Below are positions 1 to 7,639 of a stretch of 40,087 nucleotides of DNA, piece by piece. Origin of the DNA: Alphaproteobacteria bacterium (GTDB taxonomy: Bacteria > Pseudomonadota > Alphaproteobacteria > Acetobacterales > Acetobacteraceae); assembly GCA_016869735.1 (NCBI GenBank), contig VGDL01000032.1, positions 1-40,087 on the forward strand, written 5' to 3'. Every line of letters starts with the position of its first letter. Within the stretch, counting starts at the first letter, position 1. Below the pieces are notes generated by a model. That model made no database searches. It was not told where the DNA came from and was given only the letters and a program-made list of their open reading frames with translations. Both the position numbers and the translations under genes were made by a program.

Positions 1-630
1 ATGGACGCCTATCAAAGCCTCGGCGGCCCGGCTTCAGGCCGGCATATGGGGCCTTCGCTCGGCTTCTTTCAGGTAGAAGTCGGCACCATCAACCGCGTGG
101 TCTTCTTCCGCGGCTGGGATGATATTGATACCCGCGAAGCCTGCCTGGCCGCGCGTGAGGCTGACCCGGATTGGCAGGCCTTTCGCAAGCGGTCGGCCGA
201 GGCCGGTGCGCTCGCGCAGCAGGAGGTCAAGTTCCTGAAAACCGTGCCTTTTTCGCCAATCACCCAGGCCAAGGGTTTCCAATTCAAGCGGGAGATTGGC
301 GGGACGGGGATGTTCGTCGATCACCGCACCTATGATTTCCACCCCGGCAAGATGGCCGGCTGGCTGGAAGCTTATGAAAAATACGGCCTGCCCGTGCAAA
401 AGCGGATGCTCGGCCAGTTGCTGCTTTTCGCCGTGACCGAAATCGGGCCGATCAACCAGGTGGTCTTCATGTGGGCCTATGAAAGCCTTGGTGACCGCGA
501 CCGCCGCCGGACGGCGATGATGAGCGATCCGGGCTGGGCGGAATTCGGCAAGGCGATTGCGCCGCTGGGTGCGCTCAAGCAGCAAACCGTGATGGAAATG
601 AAGCCGACGGCGTTTTCGCCGGTGAAGTGA
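1..630 (+). CDS. NIPSNAP family protein, 5'-truncated by the window edge
   Basis: The translation holds two NIPSNAP-type repeats. The second (about residues 105-205) is complete: it opens with a short DHRTYDFHPGK strand, continues with the 'LPVQKRMLGQLL' helix, then 'EIGPINQVVFMWAYESL' and 'DPGWAEF'. The first repeat has only its later half (GFFQVEVGTINRVVF, DPDWQAF), so the N-terminal strand and helix probably lie before base 1; the ATG at base 1 may be just an internal Met. NIPSNAP proteins are small ferredoxin-like alpha/beta barrel proteins of poorly known function, in bacteria often near catabolic genes. It ends in TGA, followed by a 155-bp gap before the EAL gene. The family call is firm; the role is unknown. 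Confidence 0.8.
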   Translation: MDAYQSLGGPASGRHMGPSLGFFQVEVGTINRVVFFRGWDDIDTREACLAAREADPDWQAFRKRSAEAGALAQQEVKFLKTVPFSPITQAKGFQFKREIGGTGMFVDHRTYDFHPGKMAGWLEAYEKYGLPVQKRMLGQLLLFAVTEIGPINQVVFMWAYESLGDRDRRRTAMMSDPGWAEFGKAIAPLGALKQQTVMEMKPTAFSPVK

Positions 631-639
631 CCATTTTTT

Positions 640-664
640 GCGCCAGGGTGATGCGCCCTGGCGC
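640..664. repeat. 9-bp perfect inverted repeat after the NIPSNAP gene
   Basis: Arms GCGCCAGGG (640-648) and CCCTGGCGC (656-664) flank a 7-nt loop. A run of six T lies directly 5' of the left arm (634-639), and nothing T-rich follows the right arm. On the plus strand it is therefore not a textbook intrinsic terminator, and on the minus strand the stem is followed by A residues. It may still end or stabilise the NIPSNAP transcript as a bare hairpin. Confidence 0.5.
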
Positions 665-710
665 GGAATACCGGCTGAATACGAAAAAATTGTCAGTGTC
701 ATGCTTTCGC

Positions 711-726
711 TTAAGCCTTCCTTAAC
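711..726 (+). promoter_or_regulatory. Candidate CtrA binding box upstream of the EAL gene
   Basis: The bases TTAA (711-714), seven spacer bases, then TTAAC (722-726) match the alphaproteobacterial CtrA consensus TTAA-N7-TTAAC exactly. The site is 60 bp before the putative TTG start of the PAS-EAL phosphodiesterase gene. A GATAAA hexamer at 739-744 could act as a -10 element. No gene overlaps the site. CtrA boxes of this form often overlap the -35 region of cell-cycle and motility promoters. That CtrA binds here is an inference from sequence alone. Confidence 0.5.
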
Positions 727-785
727 CTTTAGGGGGGCGATAAAGGCGTGGATCAGCGAGAGACACGACGCAAAGCGGCACGGCA

Positions 786-2381
786 TTGCAGGGCCTTGGT
801 TTGTCTCGCAGCAGCAGGGACCGCTTTGTGGTCTTTGCTTTTGCGGCCGCTGAACTATTGATTGAAGCTGATCTTCGTGGCTGCATCACCTTTGCCGAAG
901 GCGCCTTCCGTGCGCGGTTTGGCCGACCAGCCCAGGATTTTGTGGGCCAGCGTGTCATTTCCCTGGTCGCGCCATCGGATCGGCCTGGCTTCGCAACGGC
1001 CCTGGCCCTTTTGGTGGAGCAAGGACGCCTAAAGCCTGCTGTCATTGCGCTGGCGGATACCGCAGCCACAGCCTTCAGCGTGTCTGGCCTTAGGTTGGAT
1101 GATGGCGACGAGAAGCTGGCATTGACCTTCGCGCCCCTGCCGCGGGAATTGCCTGGCGGTCCTTTGCCTGGTGGGCCTGGTTTGGCGAGCATGGCCGAGG
1201 AAATCCTGCGCACCGGCGAACCGGGCGGCCCGGTAGGATTTCTGGAACTGACAGGCCCCGGAGGCCGTTTCGCGCCGGGTGGTGAGGTCAGTCGCGAAAT
1301 CCAGGCTGAATTGAACAAGCAGGCGGGTGAAGGCGCTGTCGCGACCGAATTGGCGGCTGGCCGCTACAGGGTACTGCCAGGCAGAACACCCTTTGATCTG
1401 CCATCCCTGACCTCGGCCGTTGCGGAGATTCTGAAGGATCGCGGCGTCAAGGATGTATCGGTCGGCGCCATGGCCGTGCAGCTTCAAACGGAGGGGTTGA
1501 GCCAGGTCCAGGCTACGCGGGCGCTGCGTTTCGCGTTGGCCGCTTTTGCGCGTGGCGGTAATGACGCACTGGAAAAGGCCGGTTTTGATGGCGGCTTGGC
1601 GGGGTTTTTGGATAGTGCGTCCGAACGGGCGGCATCACTTCGCCGGAGTATCGCGGAACGGCGCTTTCGCATGGCTTTCCAGCCGATCGTTTCCATCGCT
1701 GACCGTGAACCGCATCATTACGAAGCCTTGATTCGCCCCCTTCAGGACGATGACAAAGCCATGTCTCATCCTGGAGAATTCGTGGCGCTAGCCGAAGCGG
1801 TGGGCCTGACCGAGGAACTCGATTGGGCAGTGGTGAGCGCGGTGTGTGAGGCTGCGGGGGCGGCCGGTGGCACCCGCGTTGCCTGCAATCTGTCCGGGCT
1901 TTCGCTGCAAAGCCCCAAATTCCGGGAGGATATGAAAACCCTTCTGGAAAACACGCCCGGCATCGCTGAGCGCCTGGTGGTGGAAATCACCGAAACCGCC
2001 GAAATTGAAGATGAGGCTGAGGCAGCCCGCATGATCGAAGTGCTGCGGGAACATAAGATACCCGTCTGCCTGGATGATTTCGGCGCCGGCGCCGCGGCCT
2101 TTCGGTATTTGCGCGCCTTCAAGGTGGATTATGTGAAGGTGGATGGCATTTATGTCGCCAATGCCTTGCAGAGCGAACGTGATCGGGGCTTTATCGCCGC
2201 CATGGTTGATCTTGCCCGCACCGTTGGCGCCCAGGTGGTCGCTGAACGCATTGAAACGGAAGAAGAAGCGGCGCTGATGCTGGAACTCGGCGTGCGCTAT
2301 GGCCAGGGCTATCTTTTCGGCAAACCGAAGATGGAGCTGGCCGTCCGTAGAGCAGGGCAGGCCTGGCAAGAAGCCAAGTGA
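786..2381 (+). CDS. PAS-EAL domain cyclic-di-GMP phosphodiesterase
   Basis: This is a 531-residue cytosolic protein with no signal peptide or membrane segment. Residues about 15-118 look like a PAS-type sensory domain, 120-290 is a less recognisable linker, and 293-525 is an EAL domain. The usual metal and substrate ligands are all present: E313 in YEALIRP, N368 in CNLSG, E400 in VEITET, D430/D431 in LDDFGAG, K451 in VKVDG, E487 in AERIET and Q507 in GQGYLFGKP. It should therefore hydrolyse c-di-GMP to pGpG. There is no GGDEF domain. The start is uncertain: TTG at 786 has a weak ribosome site, whereas GTG at 828 has AGGGA seven bases upstream but would shorten the conserved N-terminus. A CtrA-like box precedes it. 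Its TGA overlaps the GTG of the next gene. Confidence 0.88.
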   Translation: MQGLGLSRSSRDRFVVFAFAAAELLIEADLRGCITFAEGAFRARFGRPAQDFVGQRVISLVAPSDRPGFATALALLVEQGRLKPAVIALADTAATAFSVSGLRLDDGDEKLALTFAPLPRELPGGPLPGGPGLASMAEEILRTGEPGGPVGFLELTGPGGRFAPGGEVSREIQAELNKQAGEGAVATELAAGRYRVLPGRTPFDLPSLTSAVAEILKDRGVKDVSVGAMAVQLQTEGLSQVQATRALRFALAAFARGGNDALEKAGFDGGLAGFLDSASERAASLRRSIAERRFRMAFQPIVSIADREPHHYEALIRPLQDDDKAMSHPGEFVALAEAVGLTEELDWAVVSAVCEAAGAAGGTRVACNLSGLSLQSPKFREDMKTLLENTPGIAERLVVEITETAEIEDEAEAARMIEVLREHKIPVCLDDFGAGAAAFRYLRAFKVDYVKVDGIYVANALQSERDRGFIAAMVDLARTVGAQVVAERIETEEEAALMLELGVRYGQGYLFGKPKMELAVRRAGQAWQEAK

Positions 2382-3481
2382 CCGCCACTGCGCTGCCGCG
2401 CCTTTGCGTGGTGATCCCCTGTTACAATGAGGCAGCGAATGTCGCGCCCATGGTGGCGCGGCTGGATGCAACCTTGGCCGGCATGGCCTGGGAAGCGATT
2501 TTCGTTGATGATGACAGCCCCGATGGCACCACAGCCGCGGTGCGGGCCATTGCCGCGCAGGATTCGCGGATTAGGGGAATAAAGCGCATTGGGCGGCGCG
2601 GGCTTGCTTCCGCCTGCATCGAGGGAATGCTCGCGACCTCAGCGCCTTATGTTGCGGTGATTGATGGCGATTTGCAGCATGATGAAACCTTGCTGCCGCG
2701 CATGTTGGTGGCGCTTGAAGCGGGTGAAGCGGATATCGTGATCGGCAGCCGCAATATCGAAGGCGGCGACAAGCAGGGCGGGCTGACCGCCGCGCGGCAA
2801 ATGATTTCCGATACCGGCGCGACGCTTGCAAATGCTGCCTTGCCGATGCGCGTGAGTGACCCGATGAGCGGTTTTTTCGCCCTTCCGCGCGACTTGTTTG
2901 AGGAAGTCGCACCGCGTCTGACCGGCACGGGCTTCAAGATTCTGCTCGATATTCTGCTGTCAGCAAAACGGCCTTTGCGCAGCCTGGAGATTCCCTATTC
3001 CTTCCGCGCGCGCGTGGCGGGCGAAAGCAAGCTGGATGCGGCGGTGTTGCTGGAATTCGCCGGTCTGCTGGCGGATAAGGCTTTGGGCGGTGTGGTGCCG
3101 CTGCGCTTCCTGTCCTTCGCTGCCGTAGGGGCGATTGGCGTGCTGGTCCATCTGGTAGTGCTTGGGCTTTTGCATGGGCTGGTCGGGACGGGTTTTAACG
3201 CCGCGCAATGGGCGGCAACGCTGGTCGCGATGACGGCGAATTTCTTGCTGAATAATCGCATCACCTATCGTGATCGGCGCTTGCGTGGGCCGGCGCTGCT
3301 GCGTGGCCTGGTGCTGTTTTATCTGGTCTGTGGGCTTGGTGCTGCGGCCAATATCGGCATTGCCAATCTGCTGCTGCGTGATGGCGTGCTGGCCTGGGGC
3401 CTCGCCGGCGCGGCGGGGGCCGCGCTCACGGTGGTGTGGAATTACGCGGTTTCCGCCACGCTGGTCTGGCGCGCCAAGTGA
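2378..3481 (+). CDS. GT2 glycosyltransferase fused to a GtrA-like membrane domain
   Basis: The protein has 367 residues. Residues 8-230 form a dolichol-phosphate-mannose-synthase-like GT2 domain: the CVVIPCYNEAANV opening, FVDDDSPDGT, and the metal-binding DGD at 96-98 followed by LQHD. From about residue 240 there are four hydrophobic helices of the GtrA family, including the NFLLNNRITYRDR stretch typical of that domain. Such fusions attach a sugar to undecaprenyl phosphate and help present it in the membrane. The GTG start (2378) overlaps the TGA of the EAL gene, and its own TGA overlaps the GTG of the GT39 gene, so the three are probably co-transcribed and translationally coupled. It probably makes the lipid-linked sugar donor that the next gene uses. 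The actual sugar cannot be told from sequence. Confidence 0.88.
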   Translation: MTATALPRLCVVIPCYNEAANVAPMVARLDATLAGMAWEAIFVDDDSPDGTTAAVRAIAAQDSRIRGIKRIGRRGLASACIEGMLATSAPYVAVIDGDLQHDETLLPRMLVALEAGEADIVIGSRNIEGGDKQGGLTAARQMISDTGATLANAALPMRVSDPMSGFFALPRDLFEEVAPRLTGTGFKILLDILLSAKRPLRSLEIPYSFRARVAGESKLDAAVLLEFAGLLADKALGGVVPLRFLSFAAVGAIGVLVHLVVLGLLHGLVGTGFNAAQWAATLVAMTANFLLNNRITYRDRRLRGPALLRGLVLFYLVCGLGAAANIGIANLLLRDGVLAWGLAGAAGAALTVVWNYAVSATLVWRAK

Positions 3482-4932
3482 ATCCTTGGCTGATTGCGCT
3501 GCTGGCACTGACGGGTTTGCGCGTGGTGCTGGCGGCGATCCTGCCGCTTTCCCCGGATGAGGCTTATTACTGGGTTTGGTCGCGCAATCTACAGCCCGGC
3601 TACCTGGACCATCCGCCCATGGTCGCGATTTTCATCTGGCTTGGCACGGCGCTGGTGGGCGATAACGCGCTTGGCGTGCGGCTTTTGGGGCCTGTGTCGC
3701 TGTTCATTGGTTCGCTCATGTTGGCGCGCAGCGCTGAGGATCTTTTCCCCGGCCGAGGTGCCGGGCCTTGGGCGGCGGCGCTGATGAATGCCACGCTTTT
3801 CGCGGCCCTCGGCGCCGTCACCATGACACCGGACACGCCCTTGCTGTTCTTTTGGGTGGCGACGCTTTGGGCCGTGGCGCGGGCGCATAGGAGCGGGGAT
3901 GCGCGCTGGTGGCTGGTGGCGGGCGCTTTCGCGGGTGGGGCGCTTTTGTCCAAATATACCGCCGCCTTGCTCGGCTTCGGCTTGGTGCTGTGGCTGATAC
4001 TGTTGCCAGAGGCGCGCCGCTGGCTAATGCGCTGGCAGCTTTGGGCGGGGGGCGCTTTGGCGGTCGCGCTATTCGCGCCGGTGATCCTTTGGAATGCGGC
4101 GCATGAATGGGCATCCTTCGCCAAGCAGGGCGGGCGTACCGCTGCGGGCGGCGCGGGGCAGAGTCTCCGCTGGCTTGGTGAATTGATCGGCGGGCAGGTG
4201 GCTTTGGTCACACCCTTGGTGTTCCTGCTTTGCGTGGTGGGCGCGGTCATGTCGGCGCGGCAGGTTTGGCGCGCGCGAGATACTGGCGCGGCGTTGCTGC
4301 TGGCGTTGATCCTGCCGGGGGCGGCGATTTTCATCTGGCAGGCGCTTGGCAGCCGGGTGCAGGGGAATTGGCCGGCGATCCTTTATCCCAGCGCGGCCAT
4401 AGCCGCCGCCGCCTTGCTGCCCGCTGGCTGGCTGCGGCTTCGCATGCCTGCCCTGGCACTGGGCTTCGCCATGGCCGCTGCTGCCTATTTGCAAGCGACT
4501 GCCTCACCTTTGGCGCTCCCCCGGCGGCAGGACCTCACCCTCGCACGGCTTGGTGGCTGGGATGCGCTGGCGGCTGACCTGGCCGAGGCTGCTCGGCGCG
4601 AAGGCGCGGCCTTCATCGCCGCAGAGGAATATGGTTTGGCTTCCGGCATGGCCTTTCGCCTGCCGCCCGAGCTGCCCGTGGTGGCGATGGACCCGCGCTG
4701 GCGCTTCTTCACCCTGCCGAAACCGCCCGAAAATGCTCAAGGGCTGCTGATCCGGAGCGAGAGGCGGGGGGAGGGGCCACCCCTTTGGCCAAGTGCCGTG
4801 CCGCTTGAGGGTGATGCGGGCCGGCTGATCCGCGCCCGGCGTGGCCAGCAGGCCGAAGCCTATCGGCTGTTTCGGGTGACTACCGAGCCCGGCCAGCCGC
4901 CAAAGGCGGTTTTGCCGCAACCCGGGCGCTAA
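3478..4932 (+). CDS. GT39/ArnT-like membrane glycosyltransferase
   Basis: A polytopic membrane protein of 484 residues when started at the GTG of 3478, which overlaps the stop codon of the GT2 gene. An upstream in-frame start at 3436 would lie inside the GT2 coding region and is less likely. Near the N-terminus is the family acidic motif SPDEAYYW in the first periplasmic loop, followed by GYLDHPPMVA, as in ArnT and other polyprenyl-phosphate-sugar-using transferases (PMT_2 superfamily). About ten hydrophobic helices follow, then a soluble C-terminal part. It likely moves a sugar from undecaprenyl phosphate, made by the preceding gene, to lipid A, another glycan or a protein. The acceptor is unknown. 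Confidence 0.85.
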   Translation: MNPWLIALLALTGLRVVLAAILPLSPDEAYYWVWSRNLQPGYLDHPPMVAIFIWLGTALVGDNALGVRLLGPVSLFIGSLMLARSAEDLFPGRGAGPWAAALMNATLFAALGAVTMTPDTPLLFFWVATLWAVARAHRSGDARWWLVAGAFAGGALLSKYTAALLGFGLVLWLILLPEARRWLMRWQLWAGGALAVALFAPVILWNAAHEWASFAKQGGRTAAGGAGQSLRWLGELIGGQVALVTPLVFLLCVVGAVMSARQVWRARDTGAALLLALILPGAAIFIWQALGSRVQGNWPAILYPSAAIAAAALLPAGWLRLRMPALALGFAMAAAAYLQATASPLALPRRQDLTLARLGGWDALAADLAEAARREGAAFIAAEEYGLASGMAFRLPPELPVVAMDPRWRFFTLPKPPENAQGLLIRSERRGEGPPLWPSAVPLEGDAGRLIRARRGQQAEAYRLFRVTTEPGQPPKAVLPQPGR

Positions 4933-4955
4933 TCTTCTTGACCTTCCGGGCCGCC

Positions 4956-4984
4956 GCGCCTTTATCGCGTTTAACGAAAGGCGC
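4956..4984 (+). promoter_or_regulatory. Hairpin covering the msrP ribosome-binding site
   Basis: GCGCCTTT (4956-4963) and AAAGGCGC (4977-4984) form a perfect 8-bp inverted repeat with a 13-nt loop. The best Shine-Dalgarno candidate for msrP, AAAGG at 4977-4981, lies within the 3' arm, 9 nt before the ATG at 4991. If the transcript includes both arms, the ribosome site would be sequestered. Whether this regulates translation is an inference; it could also end transcription from the GT39 gene, although no T-run follows. Confidence 0.4.
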
Positions 4985-4990
4985 CCTGCC

Positions 4991-5923
4991 ATGCATATCC
5001 TGAAAAGCCGCCCCTGGAACCTGCCCGAAAGCAGTGCCACACCTGAAGCGCTGGTCTTTGGCCGCCGCCAAGCCATGGCGCTTGGCGCTGGGATGCTGGC
5101 CGCTGGGCCAGCCTTGGCGCAGCAGGCCGGATTGCCGCCTGCCATGCGCAACACGCGCTACGCGCCGGGCCGCGCCATCACCGCGGAGCGTGAGGTCACC
5201 ACCTATAATAACTTCTATGAATTCGGCAGCCACAAGACCATCAGCGCCGCCGCGCAGCGCATGCCGCTTCGCCCCTGGACGGTGAAGGTGGAAGGCATGG
5301 TCGAAGCGCCGCGCGAATACGGCATTGAGGATTTGCTCAGCCGCATGCCGCTGGAAGAACGCGTCTATCGCCTGCGCTGCGTGGAAGCCTGGGCCATGGT
5401 GGTGCCTTGGACCGGCTTTCCGCTTTCGGCACTACTCGCTGAGGTGAAGCCGCTATCTTCCGCCCGCTACGTTGTGTTCCAGACCGCAACCCTGCCGAGC
5501 GTCATGCCGGGCCTCAGGCAAAGCTGGTATCCCTGGCCCTATACGGAAGGCTGCACCATCGCCGAAGCCGGCAATGAGCTTTCCTTCATGGTGGTCGGCG
5601 CCTATGGCAAGCTGCTGTCGCCGCAAAATGGTGGGCCGCTGCGCTTCCATCAGCCTTGGAAATACGGCTTCAAGGCAGGCAAAAGCCTGGTCACCATTCG
5701 CCTCACCGATCAGCGCCCGGTTTCCTTCTGGGAGAAGATCCAGGCGCAGGAATATGGCTTCTGGGCCAATGTGAACCCGGCTGTGCCGCATCCGCGCTGG
5801 AGCCAGGCGCAGGAACGCATGCTGGGCACGGGGGAAAGCGTGCCGACGCAATTGTTCAATGGCTATGGCGAATTCGTAGCGGACCTCTACACCGGGCTGC
5901 AACGCGAAAGGCTCTGGGCGTGA
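4991..5923 (+). CDS. msrP: MsrP, periplasmic protein-methionine-sulfoxide reductase, molybdenum catalytic subunit
   Basis: A 310-residue protein of the YedY/MsrP (sulfite-oxidase fold) family. It has a Tat-type signal at residues 24-44, with the twin arginine in GRRQAM and a hydrophobic stretch ending ALAQQ. The motif VYRLRCVEAWAMVVPW contains the molybdopterin-coordinating cysteine (C130). Other hallmarks are NNFYEFG, GQxPLRFHQPWKYGFK-like text near the middle, and the C-terminal FNGYGEFVADLY. The enzyme reduces methionine sulfoxide in periplasmic proteins, with electrons usually supplied by the haem membrane protein MsrQ. No MsrQ/YedZ gene is adjacent; a small two-helix membrane protein follows after 7 bp instead. 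Length is close to that of the E. coli protein. A hairpin overlaps the ribosome site. Confidence 0.93.
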   Translation: MHILKSRPWNLPESSATPEALVFGRRQAMALGAGMLAAGPALAQQAGLPPAMRNTRYAPGRAITAEREVTTYNNFYEFGSHKTISAAAQRMPLRPWTVKVEGMVEAPREYGIEDLLSRMPLEERVYRLRCVEAWAMVVPWTGFPLSALLAEVKPLSSARYVVFQTATLPSVMPGLRQSWYPWPYTEGCTIAEAGNELSFMVVGAYGKLLSPQNGGPLRFHQPWKYGFKAGKSLVTIRLTDQRPVSFWEKIQAQEYGFWANVNPAVPHPRWSQAQERMLGTGESVPTQLFNGYGEFVADLYTGLQRERLWA

Positions 5924-5930
5924 GGGCGCG

Positions 5931-6188
5931 ATGCGCCTGATTGGCCCGGTGCTTCTGGCCTTGGCAGCGGGGCTTTACCTTGGCTTTGGCAGTGATCCCC
6001 TGGGCGCATTGCTGTTCCGGCTCGATCCCGGCTTGCTCAATTTGCTGCAGGCGGTGACGCAGCGCTATCTTTTGCCGATGTTGTGGGATGATGTGCTTTT
6101 GCCGGTGCTGGAAGCGCCAGCCTGGATCGCGCCGGCGGTCTTGGGCGGCGTGCTGACCTTATTGGGTTGGATGCGCGCTCGTGGCTGA
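5931..6188 (+). CDS. Small membrane protein of unknown function between msrP and the sigma54 regulator
   Basis: An 85-residue ORF starting at ATG 5931 with a GAGGG-type ribosome site, 7 bp after msrP, and overlapping the next gene by 8 bp. It has a hydrophobic N-terminal helix (residues 4-20), a central amphipathic part with DPGLLNLLQAVTQRYLLP, and a C-terminal helix (about 62-80). It lacks the six helices and haem-ligating histidines of MsrQ and so does not replace it by homology. The tight packing argues that it is a real gene. I do not recognise the family. Possible roles are a membrane anchor or accessory factor for MsrP, but that is speculation based only on position. Confidence 0.65.
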   Translation: MRLIGPVLLALAAGLYLGFGSDPLGALLFRLDPGLLNLLQAVTQRYLLPMLWDDVLLPVLEAPAWIAPAVLGGVLTLLGWMRARG

Positions 6189-7623
6189 TGCCGCGTCGTA
6201 TCACCAGCTTTTGCTGGTGGAGGATTCACCCTCACTTGCCACTGTCTATCAGGAATATCTGCGCGCGGGGCCTTATGAGATACGCCATGCGCATTGCATC
6301 GCGGATGCGCTGAAATTCGCCGATCACGCCATGCCGGATGGCGTGCTGCTTGATCTGCGCCTGCCGGATGGCGATGGGCTTTCAGTGCTGCGTGAATTGC
6401 GCGGGCGTGATCCCGATTTGCCTGTGGTGGTGATGACCGCGCATGGATCAGTGACGCTGGCGGTGGAAGCGATGCAGGCCGGCGCTTCGGATTTTTTGGT
6501 CAAACCCTTCGCACCGGAACGCCTGACGGTGACGGTTGCGAATGTGATGGAACGCGCGGCATTGCGCCGGCAGGTGGCGGTGCTGGCGGCGGGCGCGCCG
6601 CGCCAGGGTTTTGCCGGCTTCATTGGTGCGGCGCCCGCCATGCAGGCGGTCTATCGCATTCTAGAAAATGCTGCTGCGTCGCGTGCAACGGTTTTCGTGA
6701 CCGGCGAAAGTGGGACCGGCAAGGAATTGGCCGCCGAGGCGGTGCACAGCATCTCGCCGCGCAAGGCCGGGCCGTTTATCGCCATCAATTGCGCGGCGAT
6801 TCCGAAGGATTTGATTGAAAGCGAAATCTTCGGCCATGTGCGCGGCGCCTTTACCGGCGCGGTGGCGGACCGCATCGGCGCGGCGCGCGCTGCCGATGGC
6901 GGCACGCTGTTCCTGGATGAGATTTGCGAAATGGATTTGGCGTTGCAGGGCAAACTGCTCCGCTTCATCCAGACCGGCACCTTCCAGCCTGTTGGTAGCG
7001 GCAAAACCTTGCAAACCGATGTGCGTTTTGTCTGCGCCACCAATCGCGACCCTTTGGAAGAAGTGCGCGCCGGGCGCTTCCGTGAGGATCTGTATTACCG
7101 CCTGCATGTGATCCCCGTGCCGCTGCCGCCGCTGCGTGACCGGGGCGACGATATATTGGCCTTGGCTGAAGCGTTTCTGGCGAAAAGTGCAACTGAGGAG
7201 GGCAAGCGCTTCCAGCGTTTTGAGGCGCCGGCACGCGCAATGCTGATGCGCCATGCCTGGCCCGGTAATGTGCGTGAATTGGAAAACGCCATCCGCACCG
7301 CCGTGGTGCTGCATGATGGCGAAGTGGTGAGTGCTGCCATGCTGCCCGCCACGGTGCGTGAAGGCGGCGCCAAGCCCGTACCCGCACCTGCGCCACCACC
7401 GCCACCCGAGCCAGAAAGCGTGAAGCCCGCGCCTCCGCCCGCACCGGTGGAACCCCGCGCGGTGGAATCCACCAAGCGCATCCGCCCCCTGGCCGAGACG
7501 GAACGCGAAGCGATTGAAGAAGCCGTGCGGCTCTGCGGCGGCAATATCGCCAAGGCGGCGGCGTTTCTGGGCATCAGCCCATCCACGCTGTATCGCAAGC
7601 AGGAAAGCTGGCGGCGGCGGTGA
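6181..7623 (+). CDS. Sigma54-dependent response regulator (NtrC/LuxO-like)
   Basis: This 480-residue protein has the full enhancer-binding layout. The receiver domain (8-125) has phospho-acceptor D58 in GVLLDLRLPD and K108 in FLVKPF. The AAA+ domain (about 147-385) has Walker A GESGTGKE at 175-182, the sigma54-contacting GAFTGA loop at 222-227 and Walker B GGTLFLDEI. A proline-rich linker (about 400-427) leads to a Fis-type helix-turn-helix at the end (GGNIAKAAAFLGISPSTLYRK). When phosphorylated it should activate RNA polymerase-sigma54 promoters. No partner histidine kinase is adjacent. The GTG start at 6181 overlaps the preceding gene by 8 bp. I saw no clear -24/-12 sigma54 promoter within the window, so its targets are unknown. 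Confidence 0.92.
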   Translation: MADAASYHQLLLVEDSPSLATVYQEYLRAGPYEIRHAHCIADALKFADHAMPDGVLLDLRLPDGDGLSVLRELRGRDPDLPVVVMTAHGSVTLAVEAMQAGASDFLVKPFAPERLTVTVANVMERAALRRQVAVLAAGAPRQGFAGFIGAAPAMQAVYRILENAAASRATVFVTGESGTGKELAAEAVHSISPRKAGPFIAINCAAIPKDLIESEIFGHVRGAFTGAVADRIGAARAADGGTLFLDEICEMDLALQGKLLRFIQTGTFQPVGSGKTLQTDVRFVCATNRDPLEEVRAGRFREDLYYRLHVIPVPLPPLRDRGDDILALAEAFLAKSATEEGKRFQRFEAPARAMLMRHAWPGNVRELENAIRTAVVLHDGEVVSAAMLPATVREGGAKPVPAPAPPPPPEPESVKPAPPPAPVEPRAVESTKRIRPLAETEREAIEEAVRLCGGNIAKAAAFLGISPSTLYRKQESWRRR

Positions 7624-7639
7624 AGCCGCGCACGCTCCT

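Noticed and set aside
3436-3477. Upstream start for the GT39 gene
   Set aside because: It lies inside the GT2-GtrA gene; the GTG overlapping the stop at 3478 fits the GTGA pattern of the operon.
6181-7623. Sigma54 (-24/-12) promoters near the sigma54 regulator
   Set aside because: I checked TGGCAC-like sequences by eye; none had the matching TTGC element at the right spacing in an intergenic region.
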